Positions 1-8,045 of a DNA stretch of 64,000 bases are shown here, piece by piece; positions within the stretch are counted from its first letter, which is position 1, and every line of letters begins with the position of its first letter. The notes beneath the pieces are model-generated. The model ran no database searches. It had not been told where the DNA came from and saw only the letters and a program-made list of their open reading frames with translations. The translations under genes and the position numbers were made by a program. Source of the DNA: Verrucomicrobiaceae bacterium UBA1938 (lineage in GTDB: Bacteria > Verrucomicrobiota > Verrucomicrobiia > Verrucomicrobiales > Verrucomicrobiaceae); assembly GCA_002336895.1 (NCBI GenBank), contig DDFC01000042.1:255935-319934 (forward strand). The letters run 5' to 3'.

Positions 1-150
1 GAGGCGCACGACAAGACCAATTCGCTGCAAAACCCGAAACTGCCCGACTGGGCCATCCTTGACATCACCCAGCCGCCGAGTGCGGAAGCGGCGGGCAAGG
101 TGGTGGCTGCAGACTTCTTTGATGTTCGCTGGCAGGTGAAGAAGAAGTGA
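1..150 (+). CDS. 3' end of an unidentified protein (truncated by window edge)
   Basis: The reading frame is open from base 1 to a TGA at 148-150 and encodes the last 49 residues of a protein, ending in VRWQVKKK. No ATG-initiated start is visible inside the window, so the gene begins upstream. The residues do not match any family I can recognise from such a short tail; a lysine-rich end after an alternating hydrophobic stretch would fit a terminal beta strand, but that is only a guess. The frame uses GC-rich codons like its neighbours. Confidence 0.6.
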   Translation, partial: EAHDKTNSLQNPKLPDWAILDITQPPSAEAAGKVVAADFFDVRWQVKKK

Positions 151-169
151 GGCGGTGTGAGCGCCGCCC

Positions 170-382
170 TTACTGTGCCGAGCGGTTGCGCGGCATGCAG
201 GGCGGCAGCGGGGGGTAGAGCATGTTGAGCGTGGCCTCGCGCAGCCAGCCGCGGAGGGATGGCTGATTGACGCCAAGCTGCTGGGCGATGTTTTTGCAGC
301 TTTCTCCTTTGCGGATCATGGAGCGGGCGGCGGCTACGATGGCTGCCTTTTCTGCGGGGGAGTAACGTGAGAGGCGGGGCAT
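170..382 (-). CDS. small helix-turn-helix protein, transposase-like
   Basis: A 70-residue product if started at the ATG at 380-382; the frame stays open upstream to 478 but the extra residues look non-coding. Residues about 5-50 contain a helix, a KGESCKNIAQQLGVN segment and a PSLRGWLREA segment, the pattern of a Psq/transposase-type helix-turn-helix in which the second helix reads DNA. There is no catalytic domain. It may be a stand-alone DNA-binding protein or the remnant of an IS3/IS66-type OrfA. No Shine-Dalgarno sequence is obvious. It is convergent with the truncated gene at the window edge and divergent from the TPM gene. Confidence 0.5.
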   Translation of the reverse strand: MPRLSRYSPAEKAAIVAAARSMIRKGESCKNIAQQLGVNQPSLRGWLREATLNMLYPPLPPCMPRNRSAQ

Positions 383-640
383 GGTGCGTGAGATGGGGGT
401 GAGAGTTTTGAGAAGCAGCAGCCCTCTCAGCAAATCCCAGCCCAGCATGCCCTGCCATGCAGTCCCCGAATCGTGCAAAGAAGACGCGTTTTGTGCAGGT
501 TTGAGGTTGTCCCGGCTGGCGGCTCATGAGTGGGTGCCAGGGCGACAGATGCCCCTGCGGCTACAAAAACATGCGCGTTTCGTAGATGCGCCGTGCGTAT
601 TCATGCGGCATCTGATTCACGTCATTTCCAACCGACTCCC

Positions 641-1621
641 ATGAAAACACTCACTCGACGTTTGTTCCTTCCCGCGCTGGCCGCCACGCTGATGCTTGGC
701 ACTGCCGGCGCCCGTGCCGCTGCGAGCGGCATTCAGGATGACGGAGCCTTTTTCTCCGAGTTTGCCAAGGTGAACGCCACAGGCACGATCAATGATGTCT
801 CCAGCCGCCTGCACAAGGACATCCTGGTGCAGACGTATGCGGAGGTGCCGGAGGACGTGAAGCCCAAGGTGCTGCAGCCCAACAAGTCCGCCGCCAACCG
901 GGGATTCTCGGAATGGGCGGAGCAGATGGCCCGCACAAAGAAGGTGAACGGCGTGCTGATCCTACTGGTGAAGCAGCCTGCGCACCTGCAGGTGGTGGTG
1001 GGCACGGATACGGCGCGCCAGGCATTTACGCTGATGGACCGCGAGAAGCTGGTGCAGACGATGATCGCGAAACTGCGTGAGAAGAAGAATGACGACGCGC
1101 TGATCGACGGCGTTAACTTCATCGCCACCACGATGAAGTCCCACCGCAGCAGTGCGGCCGCTCCATTTAGCTCCAGGTCTCATGTGACGCAGCAGGGCGG
1201 CAGCTCCTGGCTGCACACCATCGGCATCATTCTGCTGATCTGGGTGGGCTTCAGCATCGTGCGCGGTCTTTTCCGTGCGCTGTCTGGCGGCGGTGGTGCT
1301 CCGGTGGGCGGCATGGGCCAGCCCTATGGCTACGGTGGTGGCGGCGGCGGCTTCTTCCAGAACATGCTGGGCAGCATGTTTGGCGCTGCGGCGGGCATGT
1401 GGATGTATGACCAGTTCTTTGGCTCCCACAGCTCTGCGGCCACCTACAATCCGCAGAACTATGATTCGCAGCTCCAGGACAGCGGCTTCTCCGGCACGGA
1501 TACGGACTACACCAGCTCAGGCGGCGATTTCGGGGGCGACTCCGGCAGCAGCTTTGGCGGTGGTGATTCCGGGGGCGACTTCGGTGGTGGCGGCGACTTT
1601 GGCGGCGGTGGCGATTTCTAA
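641..1621 (+). CDS. secreted TPM-domain protein with glycine-rich tail
   Basis: 326 residues from the ATG at 641, which gives a clean signal peptide (MKTLTRRLFLPALAATLML, cleavage near ARAAA). Residues about 25-165 have the TPM (TLP18.3/Psb32/MOLO-1) fold pattern, including the RTKKVNGVLILLVKQP strand and the VVVGTD strand. A single transmembrane helix follows at about 189-208 (IILLIWVGFSIV), and the last 100 residues are rich in glycine, aspartate and serine, ending in GGGGDF repeats. Bacterial TPM proteins with this layout sit in the cell envelope; their role is poorly known, and some TPM domains have phosphatase activity. A small gene follows after 9 bases, probably co-transcribed. Confidence 0.8.
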   Translation: MKTLTRRLFLPALAATLMLGTAGARAAASGIQDDGAFFSEFAKVNATGTINDVSSRLHKDILVQTYAEVPEDVKPKVLQPNKSAANRGFSEWAEQMARTKKVNGVLILLVKQPAHLQVVVGTDTARQAFTLMDREKLVQTMIAKLREKKNDDALIDGVNFIATTMKSHRSSAAAPFSSRSHVTQQGGSSWLHTIGIILLIWVGFSIVRGLFRALSGGGGAPVGGMGQPYGYGGGGGGFFQNMLGSMFGAAAGMWMYDQFFGSHSSAATYNPQNYDSQLQDSGFSGTDTDYTSSGGDFGGDSGSSFGGGDSGGDFGGGGDFGGGGDF

Positions 1622-1630
1622 TCTGGTCAG

Positions 1631-1834
1631 ATGAGTCGCTATGCCAGCAATCAGGATGTGGTTCGCTTCTTTGCCATGCATGGCATCGAGGTGAGCCACG
1701 TCAGGCGTGAGGGGAGCCTGCGCCATCTGCGGGTGCAGGAGAAGGCGGTGACTCTGCCGATGGATGCCGACCCGGATGAGTGCCTGCGGATCGTGCGGGA
1801 GAGCATCGAGGATGCTGAGGTGCAGGCGGAGTGA
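1631..1834 (+). CDS. small hypothetical protein
   Basis: 67 residues, starting nine bases after the TPM gene stop, so probably in the same operon. The product is acidic in its second half (DADPDECLRIVRESIEDAEVQAE region) and has no signal peptide or membrane segment. I do not recognise the family. Codon use matches its neighbours and the tight spacing is the main argument that it is real. Confidence 0.5.
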   Translation: MSRYASNQDVVRFFAMHGIEVSHVRREGSLRHLRVQEKAVTLPMDADPDECLRIVRESIEDAEVQAE

Positions 1835-1877
1835 ACGTGGTTGTGGATGGCTGAGGGCGGCGTGCGGTGCGGTGCGT

Positions 1878-1900
1878 GAGGGATCGGGACGATCCCTCTT
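1878..1900 (+). terminator. hairpin between convergent genes
   Basis: Perfect 8-bp stem GAGGGATC / GATCCCTC with a 5-base loop, followed by TTCTCC. It lies in the 97-base space between the + strand small gene and the - strand hscB-like gene. The T-run is poor, so this is only a likely terminator. Confidence 0.4.
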
Positions 1901-1931
1901 CTCCTCCAGAAGATGGGCCGCAGTGTGCGGA

Positions 1932-2492
1932 TTACATCAGGCTCAGGAGGGCCTCGCGGATCTGGGCCTGCCATTTGCTGAAGTAGGCGAGGCGTGCCTG
2001 GAGGATCTGAAGGTCTGACAGGGCCGTGGTGTCTCCGGAGCTGAGGCGGGAGTCGAGGGCGGGCAGGGTGGTGAGGAGCTGGGTGCGCTGCTCATCGACG
2101 GTGGTGCCGAGGGCTTCGAGCTGCTCGCGCAGTTTCATCTCCTCGGGAGCGAGGAGAGCTTTGGCCAAGGCGGAGGCGGCGGACTGACGGCGCTTGAGGA
2201 AGGAAGCCACGTTTTGCAGTGCGGGTCCGAGCTGGCCGAAGAGGGACATCATGCCCTCGTCGATGGGCACCGTGCGCCAGGGCACCTCGTGGATCTCCAG
2301 CAGGTGTTTGAGGCGCTTTTCGGGGGCCTGCAGGGTTTCGTAGGCGGAATTGATCTCAGCAGCGCGGGCGGCATCGCCTCCGGGCTGGTCGGGGTGGGCG
2401 CTGCGGCTGGCAGCCAGCCAGGCCTGCTGGAGGGCTTCGTCGTCCAGTGCGGCGGCACGTGGCAGGCCGAGGAGGGCAAAGGCGTTTGGCAT
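1932..2492 (-). CDS. hscB: Fe-S cluster co-chaperone HscB-like J-domain protein
   Basis: 186 residues. The first 70 have the HscB arrangement of a J domain: FALLGLPRAAALD, then helix II ending in SAHPDQPGG (the HPD that stimulates Hsp70 ATPase), then AAEINSAYETLQAPEKRLKH. The remaining 110 residues are helical, as in the HscB domain that binds the IscU scaffold, although no diagnostic motif is visible there. It starts 8 bases after the stop of the upstream A-type Fe-S carrier gene, so the two form an operon in which both products act in Fe-S cluster maturation. No HscA or IscU is in the window. A generic DnaJ-family protein is the alternative. Confidence 0.75.
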   Translation of the reverse strand: MPNAFALLGLPRAAALDDEALQQAWLAASRSAHPDQPGGDAARAAEINSAYETLQAPEKRLKHLLEIHEVPWRTVPIDEGMMSLFGQLGPALQNVASFLKRRQSAASALAKALLAPEEMKLREQLEALGTTVDEQRTQLLTTLPALDSRLSSGDTTALSDLQILQARLAYFSKWQAQIREALLSLM

Positions 2493-2500
2493 GGGCGGAC

Positions 2501-2869
2501 TCAGGCGGAGAAGCTTTCGCCACAGGAGCAGGTGACGACGGCGTTGGGGTTCTTCACCTTGAAGCCGCCGCTTTGGATGTCATCACTGTAATCGAGCTCG
2601 GAGCCGGAGACGAAGAGGGCGCTCTTGGGGTCGATGACCACGCGCACCTCGCTGGAGGTGACCATGATGTCGCGGTTGGCGGGGCCATCCACGAGGTCCA
2701 TCTTGTACTGCAGGCCGGAGCAGCCGCCGCCGACGACGGCCACGCGGAGGGCGCCGTTTTCTGCGCGGCCCTGCTTTTTGAGCAGGCCGAGGAGGCGGTT
2801 GGCGGCGTTGGGCAGCACCTTGATGAGTTTTTCGTTGCCGATTTTGAAACTGGGGGCGGCGGCGGTCAT
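2501..2869 (-). CDS. A-type iron-sulfur carrier (HesB/IscA/ErpA family)
   Basis: 122 residues. The three conserved cysteines of the family are present: one in VVGGGCSGLQYKMDLV and two in the C-terminal TCSCGESF. These residues bind Fe or an Fe-S cluster for delivery to apo-proteins in the cytoplasm. An N-terminal extension of about 15 residues precedes the usual domain. The start at 2867-2869 is the only good ATG. It is the first gene of a two-gene operon with the HscB-like protein. Whether it is the IscA or ErpA orthologue cannot be told from sequence alone. Confidence 0.85.
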   Translation of the reverse strand: MTAAAPSFKIGNEKLIKVLPNAANRLLGLLKKQGRAENGALRVAVVGGGCSGLQYKMDLVDGPANRDIMVTSSEVRVVIDPKSALFVSGSELDYSDDIQSGGFKVKNPNAVVTCSCGESFSA

Positions 2870-3023
2870 GGGGGAGGGGAGACTGATAGCGCAGGGATGG
2901 AATGAAGGAAAGCGCGAGGGTGTGCTATCAAGCCGGGCTGGTTTATTTACGTGTGGTGCGTGGATTATGCTTGCCTCATCGGCGGATTTTTGAGACGAAA
3001 GAGAACAACCCCATTATCTCTCC

Positions 3024-3344
3024 ATGAGCGAGTCCGAGGTGATCCCTCTTCCCCTGCAACTTTTCACCCTGAAAGACGGCTTGGTCGCCAGTGACAGTGG
3101 TCAGGACGCCGTGAACAACTTTGCCGCCGATTTCCAGGGGCTGCGCCACTTTGGGCAGAAGGTGGGCGAGTGCCTGGAGCTGGGTGCGCCCTGGATGGGC
3201 ACGCTGCAGGAGGACGATTTCACGCTGAACTTTGCCTACTTTGACGCAGGCACAGACGCCCAGGATCCCGGGGCAGGAGCGCACATCGGTGAACGCATTC
3301 CGATGTTTGAGCTGCTGACACGAGTCAACGAAATGGAGGCATAA
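3024..3344 (+). CDS. hypothetical acidic protein upstream of a roadblock-like gene
   Basis: 106 residues, acidic, with no signal peptide, membrane helix or cysteine pair. I do not recognise a family. It is followed after 8 bases by a roadblock/LC7-like gene, so the two are almost certainly translated from one transcript. In other bacteria such pairs regulate small GTPases or polarity systems; no GTPase is in the window, so any link is speculative. Confidence 0.6.
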   Translation: MSESEVIPLPLQLFTLKDGLVASDSGQDAVNNFAADFQGLRHFGQKVGECLELGAPWMGTLQEDDFTLNFAYFDAGTDAQDPGAGAHIGERIPMFELLTRVNEMEA

Positions 3345-3352
3345 AGAACACC

Positions 3353-3832
3353 ATGGCCGCATCCATCACACCTTCTCTCCGCGCCGCGCTTGAGCGCCTG
3401 AAACACGCGGGCTCCGTCAACGGGCTGCTGCTCTGCTGGCGCAGGCAGATTTTGATCAATCTGCTGCCGTTTGAAGAATTTCGGGCCGAGCGGCTGCTGC
3501 AGGCGCTGCACGATGCGCGCGCGCATTTTGGCAGCGGCGGCGACCGCGAGGTGAAGACCTTCTGGTTTGGCTATGAGGGCGTTTTTGTCCTGGCTCTTTT
3601 TGAGGGAGAGTGCCTGCTCGTCATGCTGCACACGCATGCCTCGGAGGTGGACTTTATGCGCCGGGCTGGGCTGACCTTTCTGGACGACACGCAGCTTCTA
3701 GTACAGACGCTGCTGAATCCATCTCCGGATGATGTCATCAGCCGGGAGGAAACGCAGAAGCTGGGCGGCTATGAGGACGGGCTCATGGCCCCTCTATCCA
3801 GCCTGACCAAGGTCATTCCACGCCACGCGTAG
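3353..3832 (+). CDS. roadblock/LC7-like protein
   Basis: 159 residues. The pattern helix, then GSVNGLLLCWRRQILINLLP, then a long helix with HDARAHFG, then strand VKTFWFGYEGVFVLALFEG and ECLLVMLHTHA fits the alpha/beta roadblock (LC7/MglB) fold: an opening helix, two strands, a helix and three strands. The last 45 residues (after FLDD) are an extension of unknown role. Roadblock proteins dimerise and often act as GTPase-activating or scaffolding partners. The assignment rests on the predicted pattern, not on a signature motif. It is the second gene of a pair with the 106-residue protein. Confidence 0.5.
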   Translation: MAASITPSLRAALERLKHAGSVNGLLLCWRRQILINLLPFEEFRAERLLQALHDARAHFGSGGDREVKTFWFGYEGVFVLALFEGECLLVMLHTHASEVDFMRRAGLTFLDDTQLLVQTLLNPSPDDVISREETQKLGGYEDGLMAPLSSLTKVIPRHA

Positions 3833-3980
3833 CCAGCCACCTGAGAGCGCTGCTTTTTATTAGCGGCTGCCTAATGGCGGGATCATCACGTTTGGTTTTA
3901 TCTAACTTTTCGCTGCAAGGTTTGGCCGAACTTCGCCGAATGTCTTGGCGTTTACTTTTACTCAACCACCCTCTGCATCC

Positions 3981-5333
3981 ATGTCTGACCAAGCCGCCTC
4001 CGCATTCTCCCGCCGTCGCTTTCTCAATGCCAGTGGTGGAGCGTTTCTCGCTCCGGCCGTGCTGACCTCCGCAGGCAGCCTGCTGGCGCAGCAGAAGGCG
4101 GACTCGAATGAGACGCTGAAAATCGGCCTGATCGGCTGCGGCGGACGCGGCACAGGTGCGGCGGCGCAGGCTCTGGGGGCTGACTACAACTCGAAGCTGG
4201 TGGCCATGGCTGACGCCTTTGACACGCAGATCGAGAACAGCATCAAGAACCTCTCCACGCAGTTTCCGGATCGTGTGGATGTGAAGCCTGAGATGAAGTT
4301 CACCGGCCTGGACGCCTTCCAGAAGCTGATCGACAGCGGAGTGGATGTGGTGCTGCTGGCCTCGCCTCCGGGATACCGCCCGCAGCACCTGACGGCTGCT
4401 GTGGATGCGGGAAAGCACATCTTCTGCGAGAAGCCGATGGCGGTGGACGCGGTGGGCTACCGTGTGGCACAGGCTGCGGTGGAGAAGGCCAAGCAGAAGA
4501 AGCTCAATCTCGTGGCCGGCTTCTGCTGGCGCTACTCCACCAGCCGCATCGAGTGCTACAAGCGCCTGCATGACGGACAGATCGGCGACATCACCAGCAT
4601 CCTGGCCACCTACTACGCGGGGCCGGTGAAGGTCATGCCGCCTGCAGCGGGCCGCCCCGCCGGCATGGGGGATGTGGAGTGGCAGGTGCGCAACTGGTAC
4701 AATTTTTCCTGGCTGAGCGGAGACAGCATTGTGGAGCAGGCGGTGCACAGCCTGGACAAAATCTGCTGGGCCATGAAGGACGCCCCGCCAATCAGCGTGA
4801 TCGGCACCGGCGGCCGTCAGAAGAAGGCGGAAGGTGGCAACATCTTTGACCACTTCCACTGCGCGTATGAGTGGGAGGGCGGCATCATCTGCCACCTGAC
4901 GAACCGCCAGATCACCGGCTGCCACAATGAAGTGGCCGACAACATTCTGGGAACCAAGGGCCGCATGGTCATCGGCAAGGGGCCCGCTCCCTTCATCGAA
5001 GGCGAGAAGCGCTGGCGCTGGCGCGGCGAAGAGAAGAACATGTATGACCTGGAGCATCAGGCGCTGTTTAACGCCATCCGCAAAGGCGAGGTGATCAATG
5101 ACGGTGACCGCATGATGAGCAGCACGCTCATTGCCATCATGGGCCGTGAGGCGGCCTACACCGGGCAGAAGATTCTCTGGAAGGACGAAGCGGCCGGTGG
5201 TGAAAAGAAGGGCGCGAACTCCTCTCTGGCCATTCTTTCATCCCAGCAGGATCTGGCGCCTGACACGCTGAAGTTTGGAGACAGCTTTGATCCGGGCACG
5301 CAGCCGGTGCCGGGCATGACGAAGTTTGTCTAA
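3981..5333 (+). CDS. Tat-exported Gfo/Idh/MocA family oxidoreductase
   Basis: 450 residues from the ATG at 3981, chosen because it puts a Tat signal (SRRRFLNASGGAFLAPAVLT) at the N-terminus. After it, LKIGLIGCGGRGTG is the NAD(P)-binding Rossmann GxGxxG, and HIFCEKPMAVD carries the EKP motif whose lysine takes part in catalysis. A C-terminal alpha/beta domain follows. The family oxidises or reduces sugar and cyclitol derivatives; Tat export with a bound cofactor, as in glucose-fructose oxidoreductase, is common in Verrucomicrobia and Planctomycetes. The substrate cannot be told. The gene stands alone and ends against the converging cbpM gene, with a hairpin between. Confidence 0.88.
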   Translation: MSDQAASAFSRRRFLNASGGAFLAPAVLTSAGSLLAQQKADSNETLKIGLIGCGGRGTGAAAQALGADYNSKLVAMADAFDTQIENSIKNLSTQFPDRVDVKPEMKFTGLDAFQKLIDSGVDVVLLASPPGYRPQHLTAAVDAGKHIFCEKPMAVDAVGYRVAQAAVEKAKQKKLNLVAGFCWRYSTSRIECYKRLHDGQIGDITSILATYYAGPVKVMPPAAGRPAGMGDVEWQVRNWYNFSWLSGDSIVEQAVHSLDKICWAMKDAPPISVIGTGGRQKKAEGGNIFDHFHCAYEWEGGIICHLTNRQITGCHNEVADNILGTKGRMVIGKGPAPFIEGEKRWRWRGEEKNMYDLEHQALFNAIRKGEVINDGDRMMSSTLIAIMGREAAYTGQKILWKDEAAGGEKKGANSSLAILSSQQDLAPDTLKFGDSFDPGTQPVPGMTKFV

Positions 5334-5357
5334 ACGAGACTTTGTGGACTTTGAAGT

Positions 5358-5385
5358 GAGCACGGCGGGAATGCCCGCCATGCTC
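5358..5385. repeat. near-perfect hairpin between convergent genes
   Basis: GAGCACGGCGGG pairs with CCCGCCATGCTC around a short loop, with one mismatch in 12 bp. It fills the 60-base gap between the oxidoreductase stop and the cbpM stop. It may act as a two-way terminator or belong to a dispersed hairpin family; a similar GC stem of the type ACGGGCA/TGCCCGT occurs at 56101. Confidence 0.5.
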
Positions 5386-5393
5386 AATTGCAT

Positions 5394-5648
5394 TCAGCGT
5401 CTGGCGCGCAGTTCGTGGCGCAGGTGCTCCACTTCATCGAGAAGCTGTGAGAAGAGCTTGAGGCCGGAGAGGTTCATCTCGCAGGTTTCCCGCAGGGCCT
5501 CGATGCGGCGCAGGGCACGGAGGCTGTCGTCATCAAGCTGCGTGGGGAGGATGCCCTGCTGCTGATACTGCACGATGTTCTGGGTGGAGACGCCGCTGCT
5601 GCTGGAGAGCAGCTCCAGGGTGTAGGTGTGGGATGTAGTGCGGCTCAT
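5394..5648 (-). CDS. cbpM: CbpA modulator CbpM-like MerR-type protein
   Basis: 84 residues. The N-terminal half (LELLSSSSGVSTQNIVQYQQQGIL) has the reduced MerR winged-helix pattern of CbpM, and the C-terminal half (LRRIEALRETCEMNLSGLKLFSQLLDEVEHLRHEL) is a long helix as in that family. CbpM binds the J domain of CbpA and inhibits its co-chaperone and DNA-binding activity. It lies three bases downstream of the CbpA-like gene on the same strand, as in gammaproteobacterial cbpAM operons, which supports the call. Confidence 0.8.
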   Translation of the reverse strand: MSRTTSHTYTLELLSSSSGVSTQNIVQYQQQGILPTQLDDDSLRALRRIEALRETCEMNLSGLKLFSQLLDEVEHLRHELRARR

Positions 5649-5651
5649 GGC

Positions 5652-6620
5652 TCAGGCGCGTGGGTTGAAGGTGGAGGTGCTGCGCAGCTGCTCCCAGAGC
5701 CTGCGCTCGGCATCGCTGGACTTTTGAGGCAGGACGACCAGGAGCTTCACAAAGAAGTCGCCGCGCTCGGTGGTGCCGCCTTTGGGCAGGCCGCGGCCAC
5801 GTACGCGGAGGGTTTGGCCGTTTTCGCTGTTTGAGGGGATGCGGAGCTTGATGGAGCCATCCAGCGTGGGCACCACGATCTCGGCGCCCAGCACGGCCTC
5901 CCAGGGGGCGAGGTCGAGCTCGTGATACACGTCTGCCTCCTGCGTGGTAAAGTCCGGATGCGAGGCATGACGCACGCGCAGGTAGAGGTCTCCGGCCTCG
6001 CCGCCATTCTGGCCGGGCTCTCCCTGGCCGGGCACGCGGATGCGGCGGCCGTCGGTGGCACCGGGCGGGATGCGCACCTGAAAGCTGTGCGTCTGCGTCT
6101 GTCCGGTCTGGCGGTTCAGCGTCTGCAGAGAGATGGGCCGCTGAGTGCCGTGCATGGCCTCCTCCAGCGTGACGAGGATGTCTCCCTCGATATCGTGACC
6201 ACGGCGTGCGCGGCCTTTTCGTTTTTTGGCGCTGCCGGTGGGGATCTCCTCTTCAAAGCCCTGGGGGAAGCCGTAGCGACTGCCGCCGCTGAAGTAGCGC
6301 TCGAAGAAGTCGCTGAAGCCGGTGCCGCCAAAGTGGAACTCCTGCTCGTAGCCGCCGCCTGTGTCTGGAGGTGGCTGATGGGCTCCGGCCTCCTGCCAGT
6401 GTGCGCCTAGGGTGTCGTATTTGCGACGTTTCTCGGGATCGCTGAGCACTTCGTTGGCTTCATTGATCTCCTTGAACTTGGCCTCGGCGGTCTTTTTGTC
6501 CTTGGCGGTGTCAGGGTGGTACTGGCGGGCCAGTTTGCGGAAGGCCTTCTTGATGTCGTCCGCGCTTGCGTCGCGGGGCACACCCAGGGTGGTGTAGTAG
6601 TCTTTGAATTCGGCAGGCAT
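5652..6620 (-). CDS. cbpA: curved-DNA-binding / DnaJ-type co-chaperone CbpA
   Basis: 322 residues. The J domain occupies residues 1-70 (DYYTTLGVPRDASADDIKKA, then QYHPDTAKD with HPD). A Gly/Phe-rich linker with YFSGGSRYGFPQGF follows, then the two beta-sandwich peptide-binding domains of DnaJ C (RIPPGATDGRRIRVPGQGEPG, then LTL-like LDGSIKLRIPS and GRGLPKGG). The CxxCxGxG zinc finger of true DnaJ is absent, which makes it a type II (CbpA) protein. It works with Hsp70 in protein folding and may bind DNA. It is followed by cbpM and preceded, 75 bases upstream, by the MgtC/DUF4010 gene on the same strand. Confidence 0.9.
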   Translation of the reverse strand: MPAEFKDYYTTLGVPRDASADDIKKAFRKLARQYHPDTAKDKKTAEAKFKEINEANEVLSDPEKRRKYDTLGAHWQEAGAHQPPPDTGGGYEQEFHFGGTGFSDFFERYFSGGSRYGFPQGFEEEIPTGSAKKRKGRARRGHDIEGDILVTLEEAMHGTQRPISLQTLNRQTGQTQTHSFQVRIPPGATDGRRIRVPGQGEPGQNGGEAGDLYLRVRHASHPDFTTQEADVYHELDLAPWEAVLGAEIVVPTLDGSIKLRIPSNSENGQTLRVRGRGLPKGGTTERGDFFVKLLVVLPQKSSDAERRLWEQLRSTSTFNPRA

Positions 6621-6695
6621 GATAAAAGAGAGATACGCTGCGGGCCGGATTGTCGTTGTGATTCATCCTGCATTCTTTGAGCAGGAGCCGCGGCC

Positions 6696-7955
6696 TCAGG
6701 AGGGCCAGAACAGGATGATGGCGGCACCTCCTGCTGCGGAGAGCAGGAGGCCGAGGAGGGCGGGCTTCACGTAGGCGCGTGCGCCAAGCGTGATGACGAA
6801 GAACATTTTGAAGAAGAGATTGGCAATGCCGCCGGTGAGGATCATGCGCCAGGCGAGGGAGGTCTCCAGATTTCCCGTGGAGACGAGCTTGGAGGTGGAG
6901 AGCGTGATGGCGGACATGTCCGGCAGGCCGGAGAGAAAGGCGGTGACGTACAATCCTGAGGCGCCGCTGTGCTGGCGGGTGTAGGCCACCACGACCAGCA
7001 CCAGGGCGTAGAGCAGGCCGAGCATGACGGCATGCTTCAGCTCAGAGGGCGGGTGCTCGTCCCGGGGCTGGGTGTCCGCCTTTTCGGCACGGTGGTGCGC
7101 CACGATGGCGATCAGGATGACCCAGACCATCATGACAGTGAGAGGAGGGAGCATCTGCCGCAGGTGGTCCGAGGCCACGATGGACACCTCCCCTAGCAGG
7201 CGCACAAAAGCCACGGAGGAGGCGATGAGCGCCATGGAGGCGAGGGAGAGGCTGCCTGAGCTGGCGATTTGACTACGGCGGGCGCTGCTGGCCGTGGTGG
7301 CGGTGCTGGAAACGAGGCCGCCAAGAATGCCTGCGAGGACAGCTCCCTTGGACCCGCCGAGGTATTTTTCCGCCATGTAGGCGGCCAGGCTGATGCCCAC
7401 GATGAGCACGACGATGAGCCAGATGGCAAAGGGATTGAGCACGCCGAGGTAGCCCATCTCCCGGTTGGGCAGAGCAGGCAGGATGACCAGCGCCACCAGC
7501 ACGAGGCGTGCGATCTCGCGGATGTCGTCCTCGCCAAAGCGGCGGACCGTGGCGTGCAGGGCCTTTTTACTCTGCAGCAGAAACATGACGCTGCCGGCGA
7601 TGATGACGGCGGTGAGCCGCTCCCCCAGCATGATGATGATGCCGGAGGCAAACATGACCAGCATGGCCATCTCCGTGGTGAGGCCTGTGCGCTCCTCGCG
7701 GGCGGAGAGGCTGAGCCATTTGCCCAGGACCACCAGGCTGGCGAAGGCGATGAAGCCCGCCCCGATGACCCAGCCGCCGTAAACGTTTCCCAGCAGGCCG
7801 GTGAGCGCGCCGAAGAGGGTGAGCAGGGCAAAAGTGCGGATGCCCGCCACGCGGTTCTGCACCCACTCCCGCTGCAGACCGACGAGGAGCCCCAGGCCGG
7901 TGGCGGTGCCGAGAGACAGGAGGAGTTCCGAAGTTTCGGGCAGGGTGGCTGACAT
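6696..7955 (-). CDS. MgtC/SapB N-terminal and DUF4010 membrane protein
   Basis: 419 residues from the ATG at 7953-7955 (MSATLPETSELL); the frame extends upstream but an earlier start adds a charged, unconserved stretch. The first 140 residues match the MgtC/SapB pattern (GTATGLGLLVGLQREW, then RTFALLTLFGALTG with a glycine-rich helix pair), and the rest is the DUF4010 multi-helix domain (LGGLVSSTATTASSARRS is its most recognisable segment). About a dozen transmembrane helices are predicted in total. Function is not established; MgtC itself affects Mg2+/membrane potential homeostasis. It could be co-transcribed with cbpAM downstream. Confidence 0.85.
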   Translation of the reverse strand: MSATLPETSELLLSLGTATGLGLLVGLQREWVQNRVAGIRTFALLTLFGALTGLLGNVYGGWVIGAGFIAFASLVVLGKWLSLSAREERTGLTTEMAMLVMFASGIIIMLGERLTAVIIAGSVMFLLQSKKALHATVRRFGEDDIREIARLVLVALVILPALPNREMGYLGVLNPFAIWLIVVLIVGISLAAYMAEKYLGGSKGAVLAGILGGLVSSTATTASSARRSQIASSGSLSLASMALIASSVAFVRLLGEVSIVASDHLRQMLPPLTVMMVWVILIAIVAHHRAEKADTQPRDEHPPSELKHAVMLGLLYALVLVVVAYTRQHSGASGLYVTAFLSGLPDMSAITLSTSKLVSTGNLETSLAWRMILTGGIANLFFKMFFVITLGARAYVKPALLGLLLSAAGGAAIILFWPS

Positions 7956-8045
7956 GGCTGTAAAACGAAGTCTGCGGGAGACTTTACACGGACTTGCCTT
8001 CCACGCCATCCCAGTCCAAGAAAAGGGCTCCTTACGCCTCCAACC

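Noticed and set aside
1500..1621. Repeated GGCGGTGGCGA-type units at the end of the TPM gene
   Set aside because: Coding low-complexity Gly/Asp repeat, not a CRISPR or satellite.
3813..5057. Long - strand open frame (414 residues) across the Gfo/Idh gene
   Set aside because: It is antisense to a well-supported oxidoreductase, rich in His/Arg/Leu with no recognisable motif; a GC-rich shadow.
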